NCBI RefSeq assembly: GCF_019279795.1
Contig: NC_056738.1
Span: 399,734,770-399,798,769 of the forward strand
Direction of reading: 5' to 3'
DNA: 64,000 bases
From: Protopterus annectens
Lineage: Eukaryota > Chordata > Ceratodontiformes > Protopteridae
The notes under the pieces were generated by a model. It saw nothing but the letters and a program-made list of their open reading frames with translations. It was not told where the DNA came from and did no database searches. The position numbers and the translations under genes are program-made. Positions 22,453-34,800 of this stretch are shown here, in pieces (the first letter of the stretch is position 1; every line of letters starts with the position of its first letter).

Positions 22453-23080
22453 TGCCTGCTCCACCTCACAAAACAGCAGTAATGCTTTCCCAACATTATT
22501 TACTGCAAAACCAAGTTCTCTCATAAATGGGCAAATATGCTACCTCTCCAACATTCGCAATCTTTCTAGGAGCTCCAACTTTTCAAAGATCCCAAAATAA
22601 GGACAATGTTAAGTATAACTCGAATTCATTTTAAAATGGCAATAAGACCAGCACATTTTGCAACAACGTGCATTTGTCTTGTACGAAACGCTAATGCCTG
22701 GTATTACTGACTATAACCTTGAAAACAGGTACATTAATCGCGATACAGTTAATAAAGTTGGAGCTCCTAGAAAGATTGCGAATGTTGGAGAGGTAGCATA
22801 TTTGCCCATTTATGAGAGAACTTGGTTTTGCAGTAAATAATGTTGGGAAAGCATTACTGCTGTTTTGTGAGGTGGAGCAGGCACGATCTCCGTGTATCCG
22901 TTTTATTTTTTATTAACTGTATCGCGATTAATGTATCTGTTTTCAAGGTTATAGTCAGTAATACCAGGCATTAGCGTTTCGTACAAGACAAATGCACGTT
23001 GTTGCAAAATGTGCTGGTCTTATTGCCATTTTAAAATGAATTCGAGTTATACTTAACATTGTCCTTATTTTGGGATCTTT
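22453..23080. repeat. Interleaved inverted repeats X-Y-X'-Y' before TRMT112
   Basis: Two inverted-repeat pairs are interlaced. X (22453-22580) and X' (22756-22883) are 128 bp each and identical as reverse complements. Y (22585-22754) and Y' (22911-23080) are 170 bp each with one difference that I could find. Gaps are 4, 1 and 27 bp. Y belongs to the interspersed family at 11855, 19080 and 47440. Y' is probably the original, since the sequence to its right (TTGTTCCCTATTACTTTTGG) continues in register with the family flank. The X side holds terminus-like text (GGGCAAATATGCTACCTCTCC). A simple inverted duplication would give Y-X-X'-Y'; this order needs at least two switches. Confidence 0.9.
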
Positions 23081-23372
23081 GTTCCCTATTACTTTTGGCT
23101 TTATCCCCAATTCTTGAATACAGAAGTGGAGCACCACTGGGTCAGGCCATTACCCCCATCGTAAATAATTAATTAAATGCGCTTCAATCGACACAGTTTC
23201 CAAACAATGTATAATGATAGGAACGAAGATTGCCCGGAACCAATATTCGGAAATCAAAGTGTCAGTCGATTACTTTGGTTGGAAATTGCCGTGTCCAAGT
23301 AGTACATGTGTGTATTATTGCTTCTCGCTCGTACTTCTGAGTCGTTTGTATTTTAAGAAGTACAGCTGAAGG
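23081..23372 (+). promoter_or_regulatory. TRMT112 promoter and 5' UTR region
   Basis: This is the only non-repetitive-looking stretch between the palindrome cluster (ending 23080) and the TRMT112 start codon. It contains a CCAAT box at 23240-23244, about 130 bp before the ATG, and no clear TATA box, as usual for housekeeping promoters. Its first 80 bp still resembles the flank of the interspersed family described at 11855, 19080 and 47440, so the promoter proper may be no more than about 200 bp. The transcription start cannot be placed from sequence alone. In mammals TRMT112 has a close divergent neighbour; no divergent coding exon is visible here. Confidence 0.5.
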
Positions 23373-23447
23373 ATGAAGCTGTTCACACATAATATGTTAA
23401 CTTCACATGTAAAAGGTGTAACAAAGGGATACCCTCTGCTTCTAAAG
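23373..23447 (+). CDS. TRMT112: TRMT112 coding exon 1
   Basis: TRMT112 is the small activator that stabilises and stimulates several methyltransferases, known partners being ALKBH8, TRMT11, METTL5, N6AMT1/HEMK2 and BUD23. It acts in cytosol and nucleus. This exon encodes 25 residues beginning MKLFTHNMLTSHVKGV and ending GYPLLLK, a close match to the vertebrate N-terminus (MKLLTHN..SSHV.GV..GFPL.L). The ATG at 23373 is chosen because it begins the family's conserved N-terminus. The exon ends on a whole codon (AAG) followed by a GTAGAT donor. It is one residue shorter than my recollection of human exon 1. The frame continues in phase 0 into exon 2 at 24724. Identification is by recall of the family sequence, without a search, but is strengthened by the matching exons 2 and 3. 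Confidence 0.9.
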
Positions 23448-24723
23448 GTAGATAACGAGTAAGATCACTGTTATTCTTTTGAAAGTAGACGTGTAGGAAT
23501 ATACATAGCACGTGATTTTTAAGTTGTAGAAGATATTGTTAGCTGCTCAGGAATAATATGTGCTGGAAGAGTTCATTGCTTAAAGGGAGTACTGTTGGAT
23601 CATCTGTATATCGTTTGTTGTGAGTTCTGTCTTTCTAGATACTGTGTCAAATATACGGATACAAAGTGTGTGTTTTCCTTGCAGGCTCCGTTAATAGTTT
23701 GCCAAAAAATAAAATTACTAATGAATAAGAAAATTGTGTGTGGATAGGTTAGTTTTGTTTTCTCATTTCAGAACATGTCACCCTTTCATTACTATTCAAA
23801 ACATGAGATTTTGTACGTTTATTATGCTCATAAAGCAATACTTTTTGTACTTAAGATCATGTTGCTGTTTTATTTGCTATCGTGCTGTACGTCATGTTGT
23901 GCTTTTACACGTGTGGAGGACAACACAAAAAATAAAATGAATGGTTTGATGTGTATCAGAAAATGGGATTGTGTGACCTTTTGTATTTGATCACTTGAAA
24001 TTAGTTAACAAGTATGTTGAGGCATTGAGCAGATCTGATGGAATATTATGAATAATTGAATGTACAGCAGGCAAGTTATACTGCTGCTGCTGCAATTGCT
24101 AGTTGATAATGCTGTACATTTATGTGTATCTAAAACAACACTCATTAAGTACATCTATTGCAAAAGCCATCCACAGTAGGGTATCCATGTGGTAATGATT
24201 TTTTTTATGTGGGCTAAGTCACATAATTATGGGTGCAGTGAATCAGGAGACCATGACAAACAAGTACCCACTTTTAAGGTTTGAGTGAATGTTCTAGTAA
24301 ATATTTCATCAAAAACATATCCCTAAAATGCTATAAAATGAGACTGTTCTCTGAAGCAGAAAAGGGTTTGCCCGGAAAATGTAGCAGCAATGATTTTTTC
24401 TCCCAGTCACAAAATGTAAATAAAATATTTCCTCCCCACTGTGTAAACAAATGCATAAATAATTACTCTGACTGAGTGCCACACATTTTTATGGCACTTT
24501 TGTTAAACGACAGTTCACTTCATGAATGCATTCAATGAAATTTTTATAATATGTTGCCTCATAGCAAGAGATTGGAGTATGATTTGCAGTGACAATACGA
24601 TTGACTGTAATTAATTTGTGAATTATTTGCTAGAACATTTTAACTTGTTTTTATTTTTTGGCAGTTTATTTCCAATGTTTTTGGTTGTCTTTCTCTCTTA
24701 TATATAATATTCGTCTTACATAG
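23448..24723 (+). other. TRMT112 intron 1, no recognisable feature
   Basis: This AT-rich intron has a GT donor and AG acceptor. I see no gene, RNA gene or classifiable transposon inside. The short open frames here have no family resemblance. Confidence 0.6.
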
Positions 24724-24825
24724 GCCACTGAGCTGAAAGTGAACAATATCGATTTTAATCCAGAATTTGTTGCTCGAATGATTCCCAAGGTAGAATGGAA
24801 TGTACTGGTAGAAGCTGCAGAAAGT
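24724..24825 (+). CDS. TRMT112: TRMT112 coding exon 2
   Basis: This exon of 34 codons follows an acceptor ending ...TTACATAG and is followed by a GTAAGT donor. It encodes the most conserved TRMT112 core: ATELKVNNIDFNPEF, then VARMIPKVEWNVLVEAAES. The FNPxFVARMIPKVEW block is a family signature, so the assignment is firm. The phase is 0 on both sides, joining cleanly to exon 1 (1,276-bp intron 1) and exon 3 (12,071-bp intron 2). The reading frame has no stop and no odd substitution in the signature block, as expected for a live gene and not a retrocopy; the introns also argue against a processed pseudogene. Confidence 0.93.
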
Positions 24826-25688
24826 GTAAGTACTTTTCTGTACTGTTTTTACTCTAGCCCTTCCTTTTTCACCCCCAGCACTGTAAGTCAAATATATTTT
24901 AACCTATGTTGTATGGGGTTCATAACATTTATATTTTGTGATTAAGTGTGTATGTGCATTATAGGTCAACTCCTTTGGAAGTTAAACATTGCCTCAAGAT
25001 ATTTGGTCTTGGTCTAGTTGTTGTTTTCACTTTTAGGATTATTGTACCAGTTGCATTAAAGCAATAATGTTTTCTTCATTGGTCTGGGTGCAGGTGTAGT
25101 ACAGGGCTGGATCTAAGAATAGCAAATGGTTACCTTTATCTTTTTTTTTGCAAGATGCTTTGGCAGCAGGAATGTTAGAACATTGTAACTCCCAGAACTA
25201 AAACCACTTGGCAAGTAAAACTCCCCCAAGCATCAGCTCAGCTTATCCTTTGCCTCTGTATCTAGACAGTACTTACTTCATCTCTTTCACATCTCTGTTA
25301 TGCACGTGGTTTAATCACATTGTGAAAGAAATTTAAGGTACATCCCGGATTGTCCTTTCCATAGGTTAGTCACTTTCATTGATTTCAGAATTCCAGTTTT
25401 ATTTTTCCCCATATTCTTTCACTGTAGTTTCCCCCAAAATCAAGCTGCCTCCATGAGAAGTAGCCCTTTTTTTGCTTCTTGATGTCTCATCTTTACATAA
25501 ATCCATAACAGATCAAACAGTACTTAACAGTTTGCCAGTTGCAAATGAGTCAAGTCCTTCAGAATTGTTCAGTGACTGAAAAATTAAAAATCTGCTGTCA
25601 GAACAGCTTATCCTACCCTCAACTACATCCACTTCATTTTCAGTCTCCCTTCTAGTTACAGTTCTAGCAAAATGTGAAGGAGAGGGAC

Positions 25689-25760
<72 letters not shown>

Positions 25761-26606
25761 GTTTCGGTGGGGGGGTGAAGAGGATGAAGAAAGAAGATCA
25801 ACAGGAGTATAAAAAGGGCAAGTGCAAAGATCCCACTATGCATCTCACTCCCTTACCAATGCCTGCTGTGTTTAGTTTCTGGACCAGTGAGTATCTGGCT
25901 CACAAACCTATACATAAAGTAGTTACATTTGATATGGTGGGTGGTGGTCATTGAGGCTGGTGTAACATTGACAGAAAGCAGAAACTTATACAGTGTGTCT
26001 CATTACCATTTTCCAGACACCAGTGCTGGTGCCTGCCCATATCGGAGTAACAAAGCCAGAGTGAGAGTTTAAGATTTTCCCTGCTCTAAGGTGAACTCCT
26101 CTCACTTCCCTTAGAAAGATTATGAGCAGGGTGTCTCTGTGGTGTAGAAGGATGGAGCCCTAAATATTGCCTGGTTGACTAGGGTTTGATTAGCTGTCCC
26201 AGCACTGAAGAACTAGTGAAAGGTGGGAGAGGAATGAAAGGTCTATGCCTCCCTTGTTTCTCTTTAAGAGAGTAATGGGTGCTGTGCTGTGGAGGCCTGC
26301 TGCTGCCATGTTGCTGGTAGTGATTCATAAGTTGTTACGAGACTAACCACCACTAAGTCGTTTAAAAATCTAGCTATGCACCCCAAACCATTTTGGTCCC
26401 GAGTATCATGGATGTCTTTACGGGGGGAGGGGGGTGTTCGTAAGGAGGTAACTCAAGATTTGTAAGGGAGGGGTGTTTGTTGGGATAATACTTTTCTTCT
26501 TGATGGCCTATGTCCAAAAGGGACATGGGGACCAGACCAAGAGTAAATTTACAATTTATAAAACCAAAAGAAGCAGGAACAGCAACAATGTATACCAAGA
26601 AAAAAT
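24826..26606 (+). other. TRMT112 intron 2, first part
   Basis: No coding feature is visible. A (GT)n tract lies at 25690-25763. On the + strand near 26135-26215 a tRNA-like pair (GTCTCTGTGGTGTAGAAGG, then AGGGTTTGATTAGCTGTCCC) suggests an old SINE related to the one at 35950-36120. Confidence 0.4.
25690..25763. repeat. (GT)n microsatellite
   Basis: This is a pure GT run in TRMT112 intron 2. Confidence 0.97.
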
Positions 26607-26799
26607 GTAAGCCAAAAACACTGAAAATCAGGAGAGAACCAGGTCTTGGCGTAAAATGATTTAATTCGCTATTCATCAAAAGCGACTTAATCAGAAATAC
26701 CAGTATTTCTGATGAAGTTGCTTTTGACCGAATAGCGAATTGAATCATTTTACGCTAAAAGACCTGGTTCTCTCCTGATTTTCAGTGTTTTTGGCTTAC
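26607..26799. mobile_element. 193-bp fold-back (palindromic) element
   Basis: Two arms of about 95 bp (GTAAGCCAAAAACACTG at the left end, CAGTGTTTTTGGCTTAC at the right) meet with only a few unpaired bases at about 26699-26703. The arms differ by several substitutions, so this is not a cloning artefact. The element resembles a hairpin MITE. No convincing target duplication is seen. Each arm, read outward from the centre, contains a CTGATGAAGT...GAATAGCG phrase reminiscent of a hammerhead core (see findings). Confidence 0.8.
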
Positions 26800-26825
26800 A
26801 AATTTATAATTTTATAATCCAGTTG

Positions 26826-29800
26826 TCAAGATTATATTCAAATAGGGTCTGGGAAGAAAGGAGAGCCTGTTCCTTAATGTGGGGATTCTCTGGGACATGT
26901 CTCTCTCCAGCACATTCTTTTTATATGTCAAAAACGAAGTTCAGATCCCTGGATCTAGTGTCTCTGGTGCTGTTTGTTTTGCTCATGTGCAACAACTCCA
27001 TCAGGGCTGGGTGTGAGGAGGCCCTCTAAGCAAGGCAAAGATTCCCTCTCAGCAGCCTATAGGAGACTAAATACAGAGACAGATCTTTTAGGTGCTCAGT
27101 GTAGGACAAGGTAGTCATGCCCTGAATTCTCCTGGTGAGAAACCTTTGAGGGTGTTCCAACTCTTGCAAGTGTTTGGTTAGATAAATGCCAGTGGGGGGA
27201 GTATTGTATTCAATGATAGGTCTAATAAGGGCTGAGCAGGGTGGTACTAGAACTTTCTTGGACCTGGATGCCATACCCCTGCATATACGTTTGGTGACAA
27301 CTGCATGTTGGTCAAAGGCCAGATTGCTGTTTACATATGTTCTCGTATCCTTTACTACTGGGTTGATTGTTAGGGGTGTTTTATAGATGGTGTAATTAAC
27401 TTGGATTGACAGTTTCCCAAAGGGCATTATAATGCATTTTTTAGCATTGAGTTTTAGGTTTTGGTTTTGGCACTAGTCATTTTGTCTTGAGTTAAACCCT
27501 TTTGCAAGATGTTGGCATCTTGGCGGGGGGGGTCTGTAATGCTCCCAGTTTACAGTCATCTGTGAACTTGGTGTGTCAGAGGCATTGAACATTAGCCTTG
27601 ACTTCCAAGAAGTAGATGCCAAGCAGAAGCGGACCCAGCACAGTGGCCTGAGCTCCTCCACTCTGACTAGTGCCTGGTGGAGGTGGTCTCACTGGTCCTG
27701 ACATCCTGCTTTCTGTCTGTGAGCCAACAGGCAATCAAATTATTTTTATGTAGGAATTTATGCCCATCTCAGAGAGCTTGTCAACAATGCCTGAGTGGGG
27801 TATTGTATAGAATGCTTTGACCAGTCAAGATATTCAGTATGTGCTATTTTTCTCTCAAAGAAGTCTACCAGGTTAAGTAGGCATGACCTTTACTTAAAGC
27901 CATATTAAGATGGGTCCAGTGTCTGTAATTTGCCAGTGTCTTTGTTTACCATTTCCATGATAATTCATTCCATGGCTTTGCATATTAGGCTTGTCTGAGT
28001 CTGTACTTCATTGAGTCAATTGATGGCTCACCATTATGAAGGGGCATGACTATTGTGGTCCTCCATTCACTTAGTGTGTAGCCTGTTTCAAGTCTGTAAT
28101 TGGAGTGTCTCAAGTTGTTCTGATAGGCCACTTTTTAAGACTGTTCGGGAGACAACTTGGGCTGTTGTCAGGAACCATGGATGCGGTATTTTTGCCGTTA
28201 GTGAGTACTGCCAGGCCTAGTCCCTGCTAATAGTTGGGTAGTTGGAGGTGGTATGTTGTAGGAGGTTTTACATGGTGCTGCTGGGGAGGAGTTGGGGGTA
28301 AAGTTTGATCTGAATTCTCAGCGTGTGTTACCCTAATCGGCGAAGGTGGTACTGTTCACCACCAGTTCAGTGCACTGTTGTGTGTTGCCTTTAAGATTCC
28401 GGACATAGCTGAGAAGACCTTGTGATTATCTTTAACTTGCATGACTATTCTGATCTTATAGTTGGCCTTGTTGAACTTGATTAGACCACTTAGTTTCTTG
28501 TTTAGTTGTATGAGAGCACTTGTATTTAAGGGAATTGTTCTTCCTGATTTTGGCCATGAATTTTTTTCTTTTATTATATACCCTATATAGGTGAGGATTC
28601 CACCAGGGGTTTGTTTTTAGTGTTTGATATGGGTTTACTTCTGGTAGGTATGACAGCTTCTATGCAGCCATTCACATATTTATTTAATTCTGCATGGGTA
28701 ACTGTTGTCTCGGCATTAGGAGAGGCTTGAATTTTGACAAACTGTCACTTAATAAGACGTAGTTTGCCTTTAGAATAGCTAATTGTTACTGGTTTAGCCA
28801 GGTTTTCGATGTTGGTTTTTACTTCAAAGGAGGTGATTTTGTGATCCGAGCTTGCTAGTTAAGAAGTAGTGGAGGGGGAGGGTTGCAACACACTGCCATG
28901 TTTGTGAGTACCAGATCCAGTAAGTGCATGCTTCAACCAGAGGATCAAACAAACAGTCTGTTCCAGGGTGTTTTGTGTTAAATTCTAAGAAGAGTTGTGT
29001 CTGTGAGTTTGAGGCAGTGTTAAGTTTCCTAGTCTGTAGAGAGTTAGTCACCCATGAATAGGCTATTAGTTGGGTGGTGAGCACCTCTAGTAAGTTTAAG
29101 TAAGAGTTGTGAGACCCTGAGGGCATAGATGCTGACCTGTAGCTAGTCATGATATGGTGAGAGACTTTATCTATGGTGACCTGCATGTGGATGAGCTCCA
29201 TGGTATCATCCTGTTTAACCAACCTAGAGATATGTTTGTTGTTGTCATAGATCTAGACACCTCCACCTTTGGTCCTGGTCTGTGCTGTTGGTCTAAATTG
29301 TATGGAATGCTATGTAGCTTTGCACTGTCTGAGTACTTTCTATAGCTTTTAAATCAAGTCTTGGTCACAGCACAGATGTCTACATTCTCCAGAGTGAGGA
29401 GAGATCGAAGGGTGTGGAGTTTCTTGTTTAGGCTCTTAACATTGAGCAGTAACACCTTAAGGTTGCTTGGGAACCCTTTCTGTATGTTGCTAGTTTTGCC
29501 TTAAAAGGGCTCCAAGAGGTGGATAAAATTGTAGCCAGTATCATAAAGTCTAGAGGGACAAGTGCAGCCATCCTTGGCAAAGCAGTGTGGTCTGCTGACA
29601 ACGTCCTCCCATGTTGACATATATTTGATCCCCCCTGGAGTGACACCAGAAACTAAGCCAATTATTAAAATCAATTATTTTATGCTCCTACTGTGCAGTC
29701 ATCCTTGGTGAAGTTAGACTGCTGCTTAATGCATGGCACATATTTATCTGTGACGCACATTCTGAAAGATCCATTGTGTCTCTTCAGATAGTTGTATTAG

Positions 29801-30480
29801 GTCATTTATATCCACATAGACTATGATAAAATCATATTGGTACCTAGGGTGCAGTGACTTGAGTGTATGTGTGGTATTGTAGATCCTGGCTCCAGATAGG
29901 CAACTAACCATTATCTTCTCCTTGTCTAAACTGGTGTGTGGGGCATCTGTGTTGTCACACAATGGAGTCCCTAATGACAAGTATATGCTTGCCTTATAGG
30001 CTTTGCTGTTGGAGGACCATTATGTGTAGGCTTATGTGAGATGTTTGGTGTTGCCTTTGGTGTGTGTTTTAGTGATTGCTTAGAAGCAGTATTGCTGTTG
30101 GGTGGTTTTGGAGGTCTTTGAGATTTGGGAAGGCTTCTTTTTGAGTGCCTCAGCATAAAACAGTCTTGTGTGTCTGGTGAGCAGTGTGTGTAAGGGATGT
30201 AAATGTAATGTGGATATTCCCAACAACCTTGTTTGCATGCAAGATGTTTGCTTCCAAGGAAGTTGTGTATTTACATATCTCCTGTAAAGTGTCATTTTCT
30301 TTAATGATTAACTGGTTGTCTAAGAACATGAGACAATTGCTACATTGCTTTAGTATATCCAAATCTGCCAAGATGGCCACAGAGACATTTGAAAATTACA
30401 TATCCATGTTGTCCAGTCCTGTAATAGCTGTCTAGGATTAAGGATTTGGTTTAAAACGGGATCTCCTAGGGCAGTTTCTG
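26826..30480 (-). mobile_element. Old near-full-length CR1-like LINE
   Basis: The 3' to 5' order on the minus strand matches the other CR1 copies: RT C-terminus (27026-27427, IIEYNTPPTGIYLTKHLQEL and HPQRFLTRRIQGM, YRLLRGNLCLA), RT core near 27500-28200, endonuclease near 28800-29300, and ORF1 at about 29700-30380. ORF1 retains SCLSGARIYN and a proline-rich PKSQRPPKPPNSN segment, parallel to the ORF1 at 61970-62741. Many stops and shifts are present throughout, so it is clearly older than the copies at 19675 and 58988. It lies in TRMT112 intron 2 in antisense. Confidence 0.8.
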
Positions 30481-33400
30481 GGGTGAAGAGCAACATTTTA
30501 TATAGTGCTAGAATATGTTAGTGCTAGTCCATGTGCAAGCTAGCTGTTTTAGTCTTCATTCTGCACAGTGCCACACCATTTAACAGATTTCTGACCTAAC
30601 CCTAACTTAATAGTGAAGCTTTACTGTTTAGACATATGCTGCTATACAAGGCACTGCTAACTGCTGCTAAGTGGCAACTCTGCACAAACTTACCTAATTT
30701 ATAGCAGAGAACAAAAGCTTGAAAACTGACTTCTACGTCCTAACCAATAAGCAACCACACCTTGAGCTCCTTGGAGTTATTTCCATCTCAGAAAGACCAG
30801 GTAAGCACCCTCTGCCACAAGATGGATGATCCTGAAATTTCTTAATGCAAATGCAGCTCTCAAGTGCAGATTAAGCAACAACAACTAAGTCCCTGGCTAA
30901 TTTGCCCACCTGCAAGATGATTTGGCAGCAAACTGACCATTTTTGCCACAAAATTAAATACATGCTTTAAAAAATGTTCAAAACAGCGGTAATCACTGTA
31001 TAAAAGCAAGTAGAAGTACAGTAAATAATATCTTAGATGGCTCTGGATGCAGTTGAAACACTCTCTCAGTTTTGCAGAGTTCTCTGATAATGAGATCATG
31101 GCAGTGTGCACCAAGCTGTTAGGGGGTGAGACAGGCGAGGAGGGGGTGAGACAGGAGAGGAGGCAGTGTATTTCTGTAGAGGCTGGCATAGCCTCTTAGC
31201 ATCCCATTGCTTGCATCTGGAGGATTGGGACCCACGTAAATACTTCACAAAGGAGGCAGGGACCTTCTCATGGCATCTATGCATGCCCACAGAAGAGTCT
31301 AGAACCAGCACATTGGGGTTAGGGCTACAAAATGCCATATTTCTGTAGTGTTAAGATCTCTCCCAGGATAGCCTGAAACTTGCCACGAAAGGGAAACAAA
31401 TGGTATGCTAGGGCTGCTGAGAAGAGCTAATGAGTAATGGAGGTAGATTTAAAAAAAAAAAGTGTATATGTATGATTATGAGCTGCTGGTAGGTGGTGTT
31501 AATGGGCTGGCTAGTGCATGCCTCAGCCATGCAGTAAGTACCCTTACTTCAGGCCTTTCTGATGCGTGTTCCAGCCACTTATTGGATATGAAACCACTTG
31601 ATATCAGAAGCAAATCTGATTTATCTACTGTTTGTTGTGCAGCTGTCAAGTTATTTGACTGCTGCCCATCAATGTGTTACCAGATGCTGACCTGTGGGCA
31701 TCTGGCTCATAGCATCTGTTGCACTGTTACAGTGTGACTGTCTGTTAGCAGGTTCTCTGTAATCTTACCCATGTATATGTCCTCATCAAGCCTTCCAGTT
31801 GGCAGTGGCTTTGTGACCATCTTTGTTCATTCTGGGACCTCTACTCAAACCTTGCCCAGCAGTCTCACTTTTTCCATCTTGTAACCTTCCACTGGATAGT
31901 AGGTCTAAGAAGTATTATATGCCATTTGTATACCATCCCAGGTAAGCTTCCTGTCCTGTGCTGGTCTTCTTGGCAGTTGACCTGCTGCATATCACCCACA
32001 CTAGCAGTGCAAAAGGCAGTAACCTCAGACTTTGAATGCATCCTAACCGAGTGCACTGTATATTAGCAGGCAGTTGCAACTGCAGTACCATGTGAACATA
32101 TCTCCACTAATGTAAATGATGATGATGATGATGATGGACTGTTTCTATTCCTTGCCTTTCAGAAGACCACAGATTTGCAAAAATACTAGAAATTATGTGG
32201 CAGAAAGGAAGGTAGCTACAAGATGCATTTCCTTCACCATAGATAAGGCTCATTATGCTTGTTCATCAGCTGTATCCTGTATTATTTGTTGCATTTAAGA
32301 ATCTCATAACATTTAAATTGGGAGTACACTGATACCTTATCTCATGCTCCCAGAAAAGCAGACTGGATCTTTAGCTCACTCAAGAACTGATCATTGCCAG
32401 AGTAAACCTGAGAATGGGTTCTATATTGTTCCTGACATAAATGAAAACCTAGGTTTTTTTACTCCTCAAGTGCAGGCTGCCAGCCGGGAGACAGAATCAA
32501 AAGCTGTGGACTGACGCAAGTTTACACCTTCCACCCTTCACCTGATGGCCATAACTGCCTTGGAAGCTCCATCATCATTTGGAACACCTGAAAAAGACAG
32601 ATACATCCATGGACCAATGAGCAGACCGAGTACAGTGGTTGTCTTAAAGCCCAGGTAGGCACATTTGATAATTTAGACTTGCTCACATGGTGCAGGGAGC
32701 AGATCTTTCCCATTTCTTCAGGGACATAACATTGGATGTCTACTGTTGAGGAGCCATTGCTGTTCAGCTCAGAAACCATCATCTTAAGGCTATGGAAATT
32801 GCACTCTACCCTTTTGGCTGTGGGGATGTCTTTTCAGCTTCTTCAGTGGACCTTGCAGCGCACACTACAAAGTCCTTGTTCCAGGAAGGATGGCAAATAA
32901 AAAACAGCAATGTAATCAGCAGACCTCTGCCTGTCAGCAATACATTGGCACTGGGGCTGGTTCTGTGGCCCTCTACACCAAGAGATAGACAGGGGAAGAC
33001 ATTCTGGGGGAAGACATTCTGAGGGTAGTTCCCAGAGTCCTTTTCCCTTAACCAACTACTTCTCATTGTGGTAGATGATCAGGAGGAGGATTGCCCTCCA
33101 TGCATTGGCCTAGGGAAAAATCATTGTTGGTGCTTGGGTCTGGAAGGTCATAGATGGACAGCTGCTGTTCTTCTCCCATTTGATGCTGTCTTTCCAATAC
33201 AACTTATTCTCTCTTCACCCATAGAAGGTGGCATTCTTCAGGATTTTCTCATCCTTCCCCCAAGGAAGTCATCCAGCACATACCCAGAGACCAGCAAGTC
33301 AAAAGTGTAGTGCTGTTGCTTTCCATTACCCAAGACAACAAGGGACATCAGACCCTTTCTAGGCTGCTGTAACCTAGACACTTACATTGCTAAAGCAAAG

Positions 33401-34640
33401 TTCTGCATGGCCACTACCCTGGCCATAATGTCATTTCCTCTAGTGTCCAGAGGAGACTAGATATGATATTTGGATCTCCAAGATGGTTAAGTCCAGGTCA
33501 GAATAAGGGTGTCACAAAAGCGGCTTACTCTTCCAGACAGGAGGCAGTTACTTTCATTACAGAACTTTGCCTTTATAAAGAAACGCATGTTTCAGGACTT
33601 TACACATACATTTTAGTGGATGAAAATCCCCTCTTGACCTATCTAGTCTGCCCATTTTCTTATGTTTTGGATTATCTATAGCTCCTTCTTTAACAACACC
33701 TCATTTCTTCCACCCTCATTTCTTTCTTATGTGGGCACCTTTAGCTGAGGATAGGGTTGGGCATAAATGCCTGCATCTACTGGATGTCCTCCCCCCTTCA
33801 TATGTTAGAGTAAGCAGCTGCAGGAATAATGTATTGTAGGAGCAGGAGTTATGTTGAGATTTACTCCTGACTGGTCAGGTTTGTGCAGCAGATCAGCAAT
33901 GAAGGAACTTGATTTTTTGCAAACCATTATTCCTACACATGCTATCTCTTGTTTGTCAGCCTTGTAGAAATGGACTGGGAGGTATGGTCTGCTGTTCAGT
34001 ACTACGCATTTTATTTGTGATTTGTAAATTGGCAGTCCTCAAACTGGTGTATCCACACTTCATAGCAGCAACAGTAAAAGGTTGGAACTTCCAAATGACT
34101 AAAATTTTCTATGATGACAGATGCAGCCCCATATGCAAGACCATTTCTCATTACAGGTCTGGCATCTGATCGCATTATTATGCATACACTTCAGACATTA
34201 TGAGGACAGAACTGCTTTTTCCACTGCAGCTTTTGTTAGTTATTCATGAAGAACTGTGTTCAGAGGAAGCCTTTGTATGTGTTGCTTGGGTGGGGCACAC
34301 AGGGTTTCCAAGTAGTGTTTTCATAAACGCAGCTTTTGAAATGTGCATTAGTTGATGACTGCTTCCCTTCTAACCACTCAAAATGTTGTTGTGGCACTAG
34401 CACCTTTTCCTCCAAAGAAGACCTTATCAGTCATTGATTTGCTGGCACTTCAAAGGGAGCAGGACAGGATCACCAAAATGCATGAATAGCAATAGCAATA
34501 TGTGGATCCCAAGGCACAGAAGTCAAGTGGACAAACCACTGACTATCCTATAGATACTAGAAGGGAACTCCAGCCACTGTTATGCATGTTGTGGCACATA
34601 TTTTGGCACATATTTTCCATCTGTCAATCTGTGCAGATTA
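30481..34640 (+). other. TRMT112 intron 2, unclassified repeat-like DNA
   Basis: No host exon is recognised. A short (GAT)n run lies at 32116-32136. The minus-strand open frame 32522-32782 is not assignable to a family by eye. The CCTAACCCTAAC phrase near 30596 may be 5' UTR of the adjacent CR1. Confidence 0.35.
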
Positions 34641-34800
34641 AGAGTGTCCAACATTTTTGGCCCAGGGGCCACTTGCCATACTTCACAAGGTTGGGGTGGG
34701 GAGGGGGGGCACTTTACCATGTCCATGTATTTGTTCAAAGCAGTACATTCATTATAGGACATACTGAGGGCCAAATAAAATGTTTCAGTCAGCCGGATTA
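34640..34800. mobile_element. hAT-like non-autonomous transposon fragment
   Basis: The text AGTGTCCAACATTTTTGGCC, then CAGGGGCCAC, and after about 100 bp GGGCCAAATAAAATG with GCCGGATTATGGCC, follows the style of vertebrate hAT termini (CAGGGGTGTCCAAC...GGCCC..GGGCC). Ends and duplications are not resolved. Confidence 0.4.

Noticed and set aside
22303-22524. Open frames upstream of the CR1 endonuclease at the X repeat
   Set aside because: They are out-of-frame readings of the endonuclease joined to the inverted repeat.
22453-23080. A CRISPR-like or satellite array
   Set aside because: There are only two inverted pairs of different lengths. No regular direct repeats or spacers are present, and the context is eukaryotic.
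22955-23137. A divergent neighbouring gene (such as PRDX5) sharing the TRMT112 promoter
   Set aside because: The 60-codon minus-strand frame lies largely in the Y' repeat and has no resemblance to a known protein.
30584-30610. CCTAACCCTAAC text as an interstitial telomere
   Set aside because: It is too short and lies at the edge of an old CR1.
32522-32782. 86-codon minus-strand frame considered as part of a retroelement
   Set aside because: I could not match it to a family with confidence, so no element is claimed.
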